A stretch of DNA of 64,000 nucleotides from an uncultured Acetatifactor sp. GTDB taxonomy: Bacteria; Bacillota; Clostridia; Lachnospirales; Lachnospiraceae. The stretch lies in the NCBI GenBank assembly GCA_910589655.1, contig CAJUTJ010000015.1, positions 1-64,000 on the forward strand, in the 5' to 3' direction. How positions within the stretch are numbered: position 1 is the stretch's first letter; each line of letters starts with the position of its first letter. Positions 1 through 7,746 of the stretch are shown here, piece by piece. The notes beneath the pieces were generated by a model. That model was not told the DNA's origin. It did not search any database and saw only the letters and a program-made list of their open reading frames with translations. The position numbers and the translations under genes are program-made.

Positions 1-180
1 ACGGCAGTTCCCTGCGGCGGCTCGGCCTGTACGGCAGTTCCCTGCGGCGGCTCGGCCTGTACGGCAATTCCCTGCGGCGGCTCGGCCTGTACGGCAGTTC
101 CCTGCGGCGGCTCGGCCTGTACGGCAATTCCCTGCGGCGGCTCGGCCTGTACGGCAGTTCCCTGCGGCGGCTCGGTCTGT
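1..180. repeat. 30-bp tandem repeat inside mtaB (at least 6 units)
   Basis: Six exact-length 30-bp units begin at 1, 31, 61, 91, 121 and 151. Units 3 and 5 carry one change (Thr to Ile codon on the minus strand) and unit 6 has another (Ala to Thr). The period is a multiple of three and keeps the mtaB frame open, coding AEPPQGTAVQ. The array continues past the left edge, so its copy number is unknown. Confidence 0.95.
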
Positions 181-566
181 GCAACGGAAGAAAATTCCCG
201 GCTGCCGGAACGCTGCTCTCTCTCCCGCAAAAATTCCTCCAAAATATGAGCAATCTCCTTTTTTCGATTGTTACCGACGACAAGATCAATACTTCCGTCT
301 TTCTCAATCGTCTCCAGCCCCGTCTGCACATAGCACCCTACTGCCACGACTACAGCATCCGGATTCAGCTGTTTTGCCCGGTGAAGCATCTGTCTGCTTT
401 TTCTGTCCGCAATATTTGTAACGGTACAAGTATTAACAATATAAATATCGGCAGTTTGATCAAAAGGTACAATATTATAACCCTTTTCTTGTAAAATCTG
501 CTGCATTACATCTGTTTCATAAGAATTGACTTTGCATCCAAGGTTATGGAATGCTATATTTTTCAT
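1..566 (-). CDS. mtaB: tRNA N6-threonylcarbamoyladenosine methylthiotransferase, 5' part
   Basis: This is the N-terminal 188 codons of a radical-SAM methylthiotransferase that adds a methylthio group to t6A37 of ANN-decoding tRNAs. The gene runs off the left edge. Translating the minus strand from the ATG at 564-566 (after AGAGGA) gives an uninterrupted frame. The UPF0004 domain spans about residues 2-115, with its three cluster-binding cysteines at C11 (LGCKVN), C47 (NTCTVTN, followed by ADRKSR) and C78 (VGCYVQ). The radical-SAM CxxxCxxC motif must lie beyond the edge. From about residue 129 the frame enters six 10-residue repeats (AEPPQGTAVQ) where the linker to the radical-SAM domain is expected. 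Ordinary MtaB proteins have no such repeat as far as I know. Family assignment is firm; whether the gene is intact beyond the edge cannot be seen. Confidence 0.9.
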   Translation of the reverse strand, partial: MKNIAFHNLGCKVNSYETDVMQQILQEKGYNIVPFDQTADIYIVNTCTVTNIADRKSRQMLHRAKQLNPDAVVVAVGCYVQTGLETIEKDGSIDLVVGNNRKKEIAHILEEFLREREQRSGSREFSSVAQTEPPQGTAVQAEPPQGIAVQAEPPQGTAVQAEPPQGIAVQAEPPQGTAVQAEPPQGTA

Positions 567-599
567 AGGAGTTCCTCTCTTTTTTGTACGGCTTTTTCC

Positions 600-628
600 T
601 TGACTTTTATTCCCCCAACAATTAATAT
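600..628 (+). promoter_or_regulatory. sigma-A type promoter for the HPr-like gene
   Basis: TTGACT at 600-605, a 17-bp spacer and TAATAT at 623-628 lie 39 bp upstream of the start codon at 667. An AAGGAGG ribosome binding site follows at 651-657. It points away from mtaB, so the two genes are divergent. Confidence 0.6.
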
Positions 629-666
629 GTAGACAAAGGGATGATAAAGATAAGGAGGTATTAAGC

Positions 667-897
667 ATGAAGACAGTTCAGATTTCTTTAAATTCTATTG
701 ATAAGGTTAAGTCTTTTGTAAATGACATCACCAAGTTCGATTATGATTTCGATCTGGTATCCGGCAGATATGTTATCGACGCTAAGTCTATCATGGGAAT
801 TTTCAGTTTGGATCTTTCCAAGCCCATTGACCTGAATATCCATTCGGAGGATGGTACAGATGAGGTTCTGGAAGTTCTGAAGCCCTACACTATATAA
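667..897 (+). CDS. HPr-like protein lacking the active-site histidine
   Basis: This is a 76-residue protein with the size and fold signature of HPr, the small phosphocarrier of the sugar phosphotransferase system. The regulatory-serine segment is clear: AKSIMGIFSLDL at residues 39-50, with S41 at the place of HPr Ser46. The phosphoryl-accepting loop (GLHARPA in true HPr) is missing. The equivalent stretch, residues 9-20, has no histidine, and the protein is a few residues shorter there. It therefore cannot act as a classical phosphocarrier. It might be an HPr-kinase substrate or an unrelated regulator. It is monocistronic, with its own promoter and a shared terminator. Family resemblance is seen in sequence; function is unknown. 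Confidence 0.75.
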   Translation: MKTVQISLNSIDKVKSFVNDITKFDYDFDLVSGRYVIDAKSIMGIFSLDLSKPIDLNIHSEDGTDEVLEVLKPYTI

Positions 898-922
898 GAA
901 TCGAATTCATACGGTAAGCATG

Positions 923-965
923 AGAAGGCCTCAAAGGACACAAATACTTTGAGGCCTTCTTTTTT
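923..965. terminator. bidirectional intrinsic terminator between HPr-like gene and thiI
   Basis: A 14-bp perfect stem (923-936 with 947-960) is followed by a T run on the plus strand and preceded by an A run. It can therefore serve the plus-strand HPr-like gene and the converging minus-strand thiI transcript. Confidence 0.8.
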
Positions 966-979
966 CGGCTATATGGATA

Positions 980-2161
980 CTACTCCACAATCATCATCTC
1001 TGCCGTTTCTAACGCTGTCTTCACTAATTCTTCAATCTTTTCATCCAAATTATGCTCATGGCGGCGGATTACATTCAGATTGGGCTTGGTCACAGGATGT
1101 TTTGCCACAAAAATAGTACAACAGTCCTCAAAGGGCTGTATGGATGTCTCAAAAGTGCCTATTTTTTCCGACACTTCCACAATTTCCTGCTTATCAAAGC
1201 CGATCAGCGGCCGGTATACAGGCAGTTCACACACTTCGTTGGTAGCAATCAGGGAATGCATGGTCTGGGATGCCACCTGACCGATACTCTCTCCGGTAAT
1301 CAGCCCCAGACACTCCGTCTCTTTGGCAATGTGCTCCGCAATCCGCATCATATACCGGCGCATGATAATGGTCAATTCCTCATGAGGACATTTTTCATGG
1401 ATATACAGCTGAATATCCGTAAAATTAATCACATGGAGATAAATTGGACCCGCATACCGCGATACGATCCGCGCCAGATCTACTACCTTCTGTTTCGCTC
1501 TTTCACTGGTGTATGGCGGTGCATGGAAGTACACCGCATCAATTTTCACACCGCGCTTTGCAATCATATATCCTGCCACAGGGGAATCAATACCGCCGGA
1601 AAGAAGCAGCATTGCCTTCCCCCCCGTACCCACCGGCATCCCTCCGGGGCCGGGAATAATCTCGGAATAAATATAAATTTTCTCGCGGATCTCAATATTC
1701 AGCAGAATGTCGGGATTGTGTACATCCACCTTCATCTCGGGAAAGGCCTTTAACAAGACCTCCCCCATATCCATATTAATCTCCATGGATTCTTTCGGAT
1801 AATTTTTACGAGCGCGCCTTGCATGTACCTTAAAGGTCTTATTCCGATCGGGATATACGTCCGCCATATATGTGACAACCGTGTCACATAACTTTTCAAA
1901 CCCTTCGTCTTCCACGTAGACTACCGGACAAATGCCCGAAATACCGAACACATGCCGTAAATGTTCCACGGCTTCCTCATAATCAAATTCGCCCTCCGCA
2001 TCCACATAGATACGCCCCTGAGTCTTATGAATCAGGAATTTCCCTTCACATTTCTTCAACGCAAACTTGATCTGATGAACCAAAGCATCCTCAAACAGAT
2101 ATCTGTTCCGTCCCTTCACGCCGATTTCGGCATACTTTATCAAAAAAGCAGTAAATTTCAT
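980..2161 (-). CDS. thiI: tRNA sulfurtransferase ThiI (no rhodanese domain)
   Basis: This 393-residue enzyme adenylates U8 of tRNA and transfers sulfur to make 4-thiouridine; in many bacteria it also feeds thiazole synthesis. An N-terminal ferredoxin-like and THUMP region (about residues 1-165) is followed by the PP-loop ATPase motif LLSGGIDSP near residue 187. The C-terminal rhodanese domain found in E. coli ThiI is absent, as is usual in Firmicutes, where a dedicated cysteine desulfurase hands over the sulfur. That desulfurase is the gene immediately upstream in the same direction. The start has a good AAGGAG ribosome binding site. The 249-bp gap to the desulfurase is filled by a repeat cassette whose end carries this ribosome binding site. 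Confidence 0.95.
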   Translation of the reverse strand: MKFTAFLIKYAEIGVKGRNRYLFEDALVHQIKFALKKCEGKFLIHKTQGRIYVDAEGEFDYEEAVEHLRHVFGISGICPVVYVEDEGFEKLCDTVVTYMADVYPDRNKTFKVHARRARKNYPKESMEINMDMGEVLLKAFPEMKVDVHNPDILLNIEIREKIYIYSEIIPGPGGMPVGTGGKAMLLLSGGIDSPVAGYMIAKRGVKIDAVYFHAPPYTSERAKQKVVDLARIVSRYAGPIYLHVINFTDIQLYIHEKCPHEELTIIMRRYMMRIAEHIAKETECLGLITGESIGQVASQTMHSLIATNEVCELPVYRPLIGFDKQEIVEVSEKIGTFETSIQPFEDCCTIFVAKHPVTKPNLNVIRRHEHNLDEKIEELVKTALETAEMMIVE

Positions 2162-2410
2162 AATTATACTCCTTGTGCGCTTGAAGAGGGGTGTTTACAC
2201 ACCCTCTTACGCACATACCAATCAATATTTAAGTTTACTTCCAGACACGCCGACGCAGTCGGCTCAAACCACCAATCAATCGGTGCAAGGCCGGAAGAAC
2301 GCTGATGCGATTCTTCTAACTGCTTTAGCAGTTTGTGAAGAAGCTCTGCTCCGCAGAGCGTGAAATCACTTAGTGAGGTCTTTCCAAGCTTAGTGATTTC
2401 CTTCACACTG
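2162..2410 (-). repeat. intergenic repeat cassette between desulfurase gene and thiI
   Basis: Read along the minus strand it starts next to the desulfurase stop codon with GTGTGAAGGAAATCACT. It then has an imperfect hairpin (2365-2403), the GCTCTGC/GCAGAGC hairpin (about 2343-2359), a GCACCGATTG segment, the GCCGACTGCGTCGGC hairpin, and a GGTGTGTAAACACC hairpin (about 2190-2205). It ends on AAGGAGTATAATT, the thiI ribosome binding site. The same modules recur at 25969-26080, 39770-40166 and 54561-54716. A 95-codon open frame here (2164-2451) is not coding. Confidence 0.85.
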
Positions 2411-3580
2411 TTAACGTCTAGTATACTTCCGTAACATGGGAATTTTATCATATAATGTCTGTAATGTATAGTGCAATTCTTCTTCCGTGGTATAAACGGA
2501 AAAGCTGAACCGGATGGTGGACTCCAATTGCGCCTTATCCGCCCCGATAGCCTTCAGCGTTGCGGAGGGCTGAGGCTTGCGCGCGGCACATGCGCTTCCT
2601 GCGGAGACATAAATCTCCTTTTCCTCCAGCGCATGGAGCAGCACTTCGCTGCGCACTCCCGCAAAGGAGACACTGACAATATGGGGCGCCGTCCCTTCCC
2701 CGTCGGGCTTGCCGGGAAGCAGACCGTTGATTGTCACCCCCTCCAGCTGCCGGATACCGTCCATAAAGTATTTCTTGCAATGGCACAGATGCTTTATATC
2801 CTCGTCATAATGACGATAGAGGAGCTCCGCCGCCTTTGCCATTCCCGCCGCCCCGGGCACGTTATCCGTACCGGACCGCATATTATGCTGCTGCCCGCCG
2901 CCGTGAAGAATAGGCTGGATTTTCACCTTTTCCCCCACATACAGCACGCCGATACCCTTGGGGCCGTGAATCTTGTGGCCGCTGACCGACAACAAATCAA
3001 TTCCCATCCGTTTGGGATAAATCTTGGCCTTTCCGAATCCCTGTACCGCATCCACATGAAATAACGTGTTAGGATTCATTCTTTTGATCAGTACACTCGC
3101 TTCCTCCACAGGCTGCAGCGATCCGATCTCGTTGTTAGTATGCATAACGGATACCAAAATCGTATCCTGCGTCATAGCCCTCTGCAAATCCTCCAACGCA
3201 ATCCTTCCACTGCCGTCCACCGGCAGATACGTCACGCGATACCCCAGACTTTCCAAATGGCGCATCGTCTGTAACACCGCAGGATGCTCAATCTGAGTGG
3301 TTATTAAATGCTTTCCCCATCTGCTGTTGGCAAATGCACACCCCATCAACGCCATATTGTCGGATTCCGTGCCTCCGGAAGTAAAGAAAATCTCTTTTTC
3401 GTTTACTTTTAACAGGCGCGCCATAGTTTCCTTTGCGTACCGCAGATAATTTTCTGCCCGCACTCCCTTCATATGAAGGCTGGAAGGGTTGCCGTAATCT
3501 TCACACATTATCTTTGTAATCAACTCCGCCGCCTCGGGAAGCACCCGGGTAGTTGCGGAATTGTCCAAATACGCTTCCAT
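2411..3580 (-). CDS. cysteine desulfurase, NifS/IscS-like
   Basis: This is a 389-residue PLP enzyme that converts L-cysteine to alanine and passes the sulfur as a persulfide. Class-V aminotransferase landmarks are present: YLDNSATT at the N-terminus, the TSGGTESDN cofactor loop near residue 68, the PLP lysine in SGHKIHGPKG near residue 202, and the catalytic cysteine in SAGSACA near residue 330. It is transcribed just ahead of thiI, so it is most likely the sulfur donor for tRNA 4-thiouridine (the NifZ role in Bacillus) rather than a general Fe-S assembly enzyme. That partnering is inferred from the gene order. The start has an AAGGGGG ribosome binding site. Confidence 0.93.
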   Translation of the reverse strand: MEAYLDNSATTRVLPEAAELITKIMCEDYGNPSSLHMKGVRAENYLRYAKETMARLLKVNEKEIFFTSGGTESDNMALMGCAFANSRWGKHLITTQIEHPAVLQTMRHLESLGYRVTYLPVDGSGRIALEDLQRAMTQDTILVSVMHTNNEIGSLQPVEEASVLIKRMNPNTLFHVDAVQGFGKAKIYPKRMGIDLLSVSGHKIHGPKGIGVLYVGEKVKIQPILHGGGQQHNMRSGTDNVPGAAGMAKAAELLYRHYDEDIKHLCHCKKYFMDGIRQLEGVTINGLLPGKPDGEGTAPHIVSVSFAGVRSEVLLHALEEKEIYVSAGSACAARKPQPSATLKAIGADKAQLESTIRFSFSVYTTEEELHYTLQTLYDKIPMLRKYTRR

Positions 3581-3683
3581 GAAATTTCCCCCTTTATATA
3601 CTTGGCATAGTCTCTCAGTGATATCATATTATATGCAGAACACACCGTCTCTGATAAAACACGATGGAGTACTTCTTACATTG

Positions 3684-4430
3684 TCAGCCTTCCAGCCGAT
3701 ACATAATCCACGAAAGCACCGTCATGCCCGCCGTCTCCGTCCGCAGAATCCGCTTTCCCAGAGTGATGGGAATCATTCCCCTCTCTACGGCCGATTCAAC
3801 CTCCGATGTCTCAAAGCCGCCCTCAGGTCCGATAAACACTGCAATATCCTGCCCCGCCCCAAGACTGTCTATCATTTCCCGGGTCTTCCCCATTCCCTCG
3901 GCCAATTCATAGGGAATCAATTTTACATCCATATCTTCGGCCAGTTCTACGGCTTGGGCAAAACTCATGACTCCGGAAATCTCCGGTATGACCCCTCTTT
4001 TACTCTGTTTTGCAGCGGCCTCGGCAATGGTCTGCCATCTTGCGATTTTGGCCGCCGCCTTTTTTTCATCCAGCTTTACCACACAGCGTCTGGCTGCTAC
4101 GGGAATAATGCGGTAAACTCCCAGCTCAACCGCCTTCTGAATGATCCACTCCATTTTGTCCGCCTTGGGAAGCGCCTGAAACAAATAAACTCTGGCAGGC
4201 AGTTCCACCTTATCCTCCTTCACAAAACGGAGCTCACAGAGCACCCTGTCCTCCTCAAAAGCTGTTATCGCACAGCGGTACTCTTTTCCGTCCGTTCCAT
4301 TGCTGACATTCAACTCCTCGCCGGGCTTCATGCGGAGCACGTTGCGGATATGATTTACGTCACCGCCCTGTATGACCACACGTTTGTCCGGTACGCTAAT
4401 CTGAGACGGTTCTACAAAAAACTGATACAT
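3684..4430 (-). CDS. rsmE: 16S rRNA (uracil1498-N3)-methyltransferase
   Basis: This 248-residue SPOUT-class enzyme methylates U1498 of 16S rRNA, next to the mRNA channel. It has the family's PUA-like N-terminal region, the signature KADKMEWIIQKAVELGV near residue 105, and the knotted SAM site IGPEGGF near residue 198. The C-terminus has LGKRILRTETA. It starts 24 bp after prmA with a GAGGGG ribosome binding site, an arrangement conserved across many Firmicutes, so the two are probably co-transcribed. Confidence 0.95.
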   Translation of the reverse strand: MYQFFVEPSQISVPDKRVVIQGGDVNHIRNVLRMKPGEELNVSNGTDGKEYRCAITAFEEDRVLCELRFVKEDKVELPARVYLFQALPKADKMEWIIQKAVELGVYRIIPVAARRCVVKLDEKKAAAKIARWQTIAEAAAKQSKRGVIPEISGVMSFAQAVELAEDMDVKLIPYELAEGMGKTREMIDSLGAGQDIAVFIGPEGGFETSEVESAVERGMIPITLGKRILRTETAGMTVLSWIMYRLEG

Positions 4431-4454
4431 GTGTTATCCCCTCTGCCCTCCTGT

Positions 4455-5441
4455 TTAAATCTTCCGAGCCGTCACGCTGACCCACTCTCCCTGATAGGTG
4501 ACTTCCACAATTTCCAATCCGGCCGCCTCTACGGCATCCTTCACCGTCTGCTCTTTGTCGTCTATAATGCCCGAGGTAATATAAATCCCGCCGGGTTTCA
4601 GCTGATTCACGATGACGGGGGTCAAGGGCACCAGAACGTCCGCCAGAATATTTGCCGTCACGATATCATAACGGTCATAGCCTGCCTTGTCCTGAACGGC
4701 CTGATCCGTGATAATATTACCGATCATCAAGTCAAATTTATCTCTGGGAATATTATTTGCCTCACAATTCTGCGCCACGGCTTCTACCGCACACTGATCC
4801 AGATCCGTTCCCACCGCGTGTTTCGCCCCGAACATCAATGCGAGAATGGCGAGAATACCGCTGCCCGTTCCCACATCCAAAAGTTCCGTCTCCGCCGTGA
4901 CATATTTCCGCAGCTGTCTGATACAAAGCTGGGTTGTCTCATGCATTCCCGTCCCGAAAGCCGTTCCGGGATCAATATGAAGAATCAGCTTGTCCTGATC
5001 GGAGGGTTTCACGTCTTCCCAAGAAGGGATTACCAATATATCATCTATATAAAATTGATGAAAATATTGCTTCCAGTTATTAATCCAGTCGATATCTTCT
5101 GTCTCGTCCACCGTGACGGTTCCGGCGCCGATGTCGCAGAACACTCTCAGCTCCTCCAGTTCCCCCTTCACCTTTTCCGTTACCGCCTCTACATCCAAAA
5201 TCTCCCCTTGAAGCTCCAGAGTGCCGTCCTCCCTTTTCTCCACAAAGAAGTTCAGATGCGCAATACCGTCATCTTCCGGTTCTTCCGGCAGAATGTCCAC
5301 AAACATCTGCTCCTTCTCCAACGCCGTCAAGGGCACCTTATCCTCGATCTGCGCGCCTTCCAAGCCGATATCGTAAAGGGTGCTGATAATAATATCCTCA
5401 GCCTCCGAAATTGTCCGTACCCTGAATTTCACCCATTTCAT
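4455..5441 (-). CDS. prmA: ribosomal protein L11 methyltransferase
   Basis: This is a 328-residue SAM-dependent enzyme that trimethylates ribosomal protein L11. The start MKWVKFRV and the SAM-binding motif DVGTGSGILAI near residue 190 fit PrmA, as do GTGMHETTQ before it and the TANILADVLV motif near residue 265. The first 150 residues form the L11-binding domain; a short insertion rich in acidic residues near residue 50 is common in clostridial versions. The position downstream of dnaJ and upstream of rsmE is typical of Firmicutes, although an O-antigen-ligase-like gene and a triple repeat separate it from dnaJ here. Confidence 0.95.
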   Translation of the reverse strand: MKWVKFRVRTISEAEDIIISTLYDIGLEGAQIEDKVPLTALEKEQMFVDILPEEPEDDGIAHLNFFVEKREDGTLELQGEILDVEAVTEKVKGELEELRVFCDIGAGTVTVDETEDIDWINNWKQYFHQFYIDDILVIPSWEDVKPSDQDKLILHIDPGTAFGTGMHETTQLCIRQLRKYVTAETELLDVGTGSGILAILALMFGAKHAVGTDLDQCAVEAVAQNCEANNIPRDKFDLMIGNIITDQAVQDKAGYDRYDIVTANILADVLVPLTPVIVNQLKPGGIYITSGIIDDKEQTVKDAVEAAGLEIVEVTYQGEWVSVTARKI

Positions 5442-5540
5442 ATCTTTTCAGTCCTTTCTTCCTATAACAATGCAATATGGATACAACATCCTACTTCATA
5501 CCCTGTTTATCCTTGAAAAATCGCATCGGCGATTCTTCAA

Positions 5541-6002
5541 GGAATGACTTAGTTTCTCTTAGGTTGGGCTCAAAGAGGGGTGTTTACACCCCCTCTTTCC
5601 AGCCTTAAAGAAATATCATTTCCTTCACACTTCCAAACACGCCGACGCAGCACGCCCTCCGGCGTCGTCCATGCCTTCCGGCACAAACAATCAATGAATC
5701 GGTGCAAACCAAGGAATGACTTAGTTTCTCTTAGGCTGGGTACAAAGAGGGGGTGTTTACACACCCTCTTTACAACCTTAGAGAAACTTCATTCCTTTCA
5801 CACTTCCAGACATGCCGACACAGCACGCCCTCCGGCGTCGTCCATGCCTTCCGGCACAAACAATCAATGAATCGGTGCAAGTCTGTAAGAATCGCGCAAG
5901 CGATTCTTACAGGAATGACTTAGTTTCTCTTAGGCTGGGTACAAAGAGGGGGGTTTACACCCCTCTTTCCAATCTTAGAGAAACTTCATTCCTTTCACAC
6001 TT
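5541..6002 (-). repeat. three tandem intergenic cassettes (172 and 199 bp periods)
   Basis: Unit starts (GGAATGACTTAGTTTCTC on the plus strand) lie at 5541, 5713 and 5912. Each unit has an AAAGAGGGG/CCCCTCTTT hairpin around GTTTACAC, flanking arms, a CCTTCACACTTCC segment, and a GCCGACGCAGCACGCC to CAATGAATCGGTGCAA block. Unit 2 carries an extra roughly 27-bp GTAAGAATCGC/GCGATTCTTAC hairpin. Unit 3 is truncated and runs into the 3' end of the upstream membrane-protein gene. This fills the gap from 5442 to 5954; no gene is seen there. Confidence 0.88.
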
Positions 6003-7505
6003 TTCAACAGATTCCCGCCGTATTCTGCTTTCACATAACCCCAATGCCATAAAAAGCAGCGGTGTGCTCAGCACCTGCTGAAAGCTGATGAAAGAATTCA
6101 CGCCATACATGGCAATCACCAGTATACCCGGAAGCAGTTTACGGTAGCGCTTTATGCTGCCCGCAAAAACAGCCGCCAAAGCCGCAGTCCCCAACAGTCC
6201 CAGATCTACCAACGCATTCAGCCACTCATTATGGGCATTGGCGAAAATGGTTCCCGTCCAGAATCCTTCCGTGGGCGTCAGTTCCGATGCCGGCAGGGTG
6301 GAATAAATATAAGGTGCAAAGCAGTCCGGCCCCGCGCCCACCAGCTTCTGCCGGAAGTCCCCCTGAACGAATCCCTGCCACGCAAACCGCCACAAACCGC
6401 CTCTGCCGCTTCCCCAGCCGTCTCCCGCCGGCTGCCGTAAAGCATACACGGCTGCGGCTGCCGCCACGCTTATCCCGCCCAGCATGATCAATATGATTCC
6501 TGCCCTTTTTGCCGTTTTGGGAGAAATTTTCCCGAATAATACGGCCAGAACCAAAAACACTGCCCCCACAGCCCACCAGCCGCCCCATGCCATTCTGTCA
6601 AAGCCCATTCCGTCTGCCGGCACTGCCGCCATAGCTTTCGTTCCAATCCCTTTCGCTGCCTGCGCGTAAACCGCCACCGTTAGGCACATTCCCGCGATCA
6701 TGGCAAGGCTCCGCCGAAAAACCTCCCGCTCCTTTACGCCGTACAGAAGACCCATTCCGATACAGGCGGCGGCAATTAAAAACCCCGCGTCGCTGCCCTG
6801 AATACATAAGAGCGTCAGCCCCATCACGCTTAGAATATAAAGGAAAAAAACTTTGGCCTTTCCCTTGCCTTGTAAGTATCCGCCTACCGGAAGCCCCAGC
6901 GTAACGCTGCAGAAGCCGCAAAACCAATTGATATTGCCGATGGTAGATATCATATGGCTGTATTCCCAGCTTTTTTCGTTAAACGAGGACATCAGGTTCA
7001 CCGGGTCAAATCCCAGACGATTGGCAAAAGCAATCAAAAATACTATGGCAAGGGCTGCCTCACCCACATAAACAGGATATTTGCTCCCGTCATATGACCG
7101 GGATGCAAAAAAATATATTCCCACAAACATCCACAAAGAAAGTGCGCCCATATACCATTCCTTGTAGCCCAGCCAAGGCGTTCTGTGGAAGGGACTGCAC
7201 AATGCAGATATCAGCACTATCGCCCCGTAAACCAGCATACAGATATCCGTCACGCTCAGTTTGGGAAGATGCCTGCTGCCTTTGGCCAGAGATATCCCTC
7301 CCCGGGCCGCAGAAACCGCCAGCCACACTCCCAGACAGACCAAAGTCACATTACGGAACAACATATACTTGGTATCACCCAGCTTCCAGTAAGTTCCTCC
7401 TGTGTAAAGAGATAAGACCGCCGTAAGAAATATAAAATATAAATTACATAATGTGCTAATAAAATCTCTCATCCGCCCGTTTCCTTGTCCTGAGTTCTTA
7501 TTCAT
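5955..7505 (-). CDS. O-antigen ligase / polymerase-like membrane protein
   Basis: This is a polytopic membrane protein of about 516 residues with roughly a dozen hydrophobic segments. The large loop and AHNEWLNALVDLGLLG motif near residue 425 are typical of the O-antigen ligase/Wzy_C family. In Gram-positives such proteins are proposed to ligate or polymerise cell-surface glycans; the substrate here is unknown. The start at 7505 is chosen for its AAGAGG ribosome binding site over the frame's earlier non-ATG start. The last 15 or so residues (KCERNEVSLRLERGV) are encoded by the adjoining repeat cassette, which also supplies the stop. That tail is probably not ancestral. Insertion between dnaJ and prmA suggests it joined a conserved block later. 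Confidence 0.8.
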   Translation of the reverse strand: MNKNSGQGNGRMRDFISTLCNLYFIFLTAVLSLYTGGTYWKLGDTKYMLFRNVTLVCLGVWLAVSAARGGISLAKGSRHLPKLSVTDICMLVYGAIVLISALCSPFHRTPWLGYKEWYMGALSLWMFVGIYFFASRSYDGSKYPVYVGEAALAIVFLIAFANRLGFDPVNLMSSFNEKSWEYSHMISTIGNINWFCGFCSVTLGLPVGGYLQGKGKAKVFFLYILSVMGLTLLCIQGSDAGFLIAAACIGMGLLYGVKEREVFRRSLAMIAGMCLTVAVYAQAAKGIGTKAMAAVPADGMGFDRMAWGGWWAVGAVFLVLAVLFGKISPKTAKRAGIILIMLGGISVAAAAAVYALRQPAGDGWGSGRGGLWRFAWQGFVQGDFRQKLVGAGPDCFAPYIYSTLPASELTPTEGFWTGTIFANAHNEWLNALVDLGLLGTAALAAVFAGSIKRYRKLLPGILVIAMYGVNSFISFQQVLSTPLLFMALGLCESRIRRESVEKCERNEVSLRLERGV

Positions 7506-7542
7506 CAGTATACCTCTTTTCGGTCTGTTTGAGAAGCACAAC

Positions 7543-7573
7543 ATTATACACCGCTAAATTGTATGTTCTTCAA
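7543..7573 (-). promoter_or_regulatory. possible promoter of the O-antigen-ligase-like gene
   Basis: On the minus strand TTGAAG (7568-7573) and TATAAT (7543-7548) are separated by 19 bp, 38 bp upstream of the chosen start. The -10 box is perfect; the spacing is long. Confidence 0.4.
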
Positions 7574-7648
7574 ATTGACTACCATACAGGGTCTGGCAAT
7601 AAAATCATCTTACAGATAATCAGCCAAATGAACGGCTCAATATAAATA

Positions 7649-7685
7649 CACCGCAGAATCCTTAAGCAATTTAGATTCTGCGGTG
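7649..7685 (-). terminator. terminator after the hrcA-dnaJ operon
   Basis: A perfect 12-bp stem (7649-7660 with 7674-7685) lies 62 bp beyond the dnaJ stop. On the minus strand it is followed by TATTTATATT. It separates the chaperone operon from the downstream membrane-protein gene. Confidence 0.7.
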
Positions 7686-7746
7686 CTTTCTTTTACCCTA
7701 TTTCTTGTTATGCGGGCGCATTCAGCACAAAAGACCGATGAACCGC

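Noticed and set aside
1..180. CRISPR at the 30-bp array
   Set aside because: There are no unique spacers and the units are in the mtaB reading frame.
2164..2451. A 95-codon minus-strand frame between the desulfurase and thiI
   Set aside because: It consists of the repeat cassette and part of the desulfurase end; no ribosome binding site.
3561..5516. A 651-codon plus-strand open frame
   Set aside because: It is antisense to rsmE and prmA, both with full family motifs, and its translation resembles nothing known.
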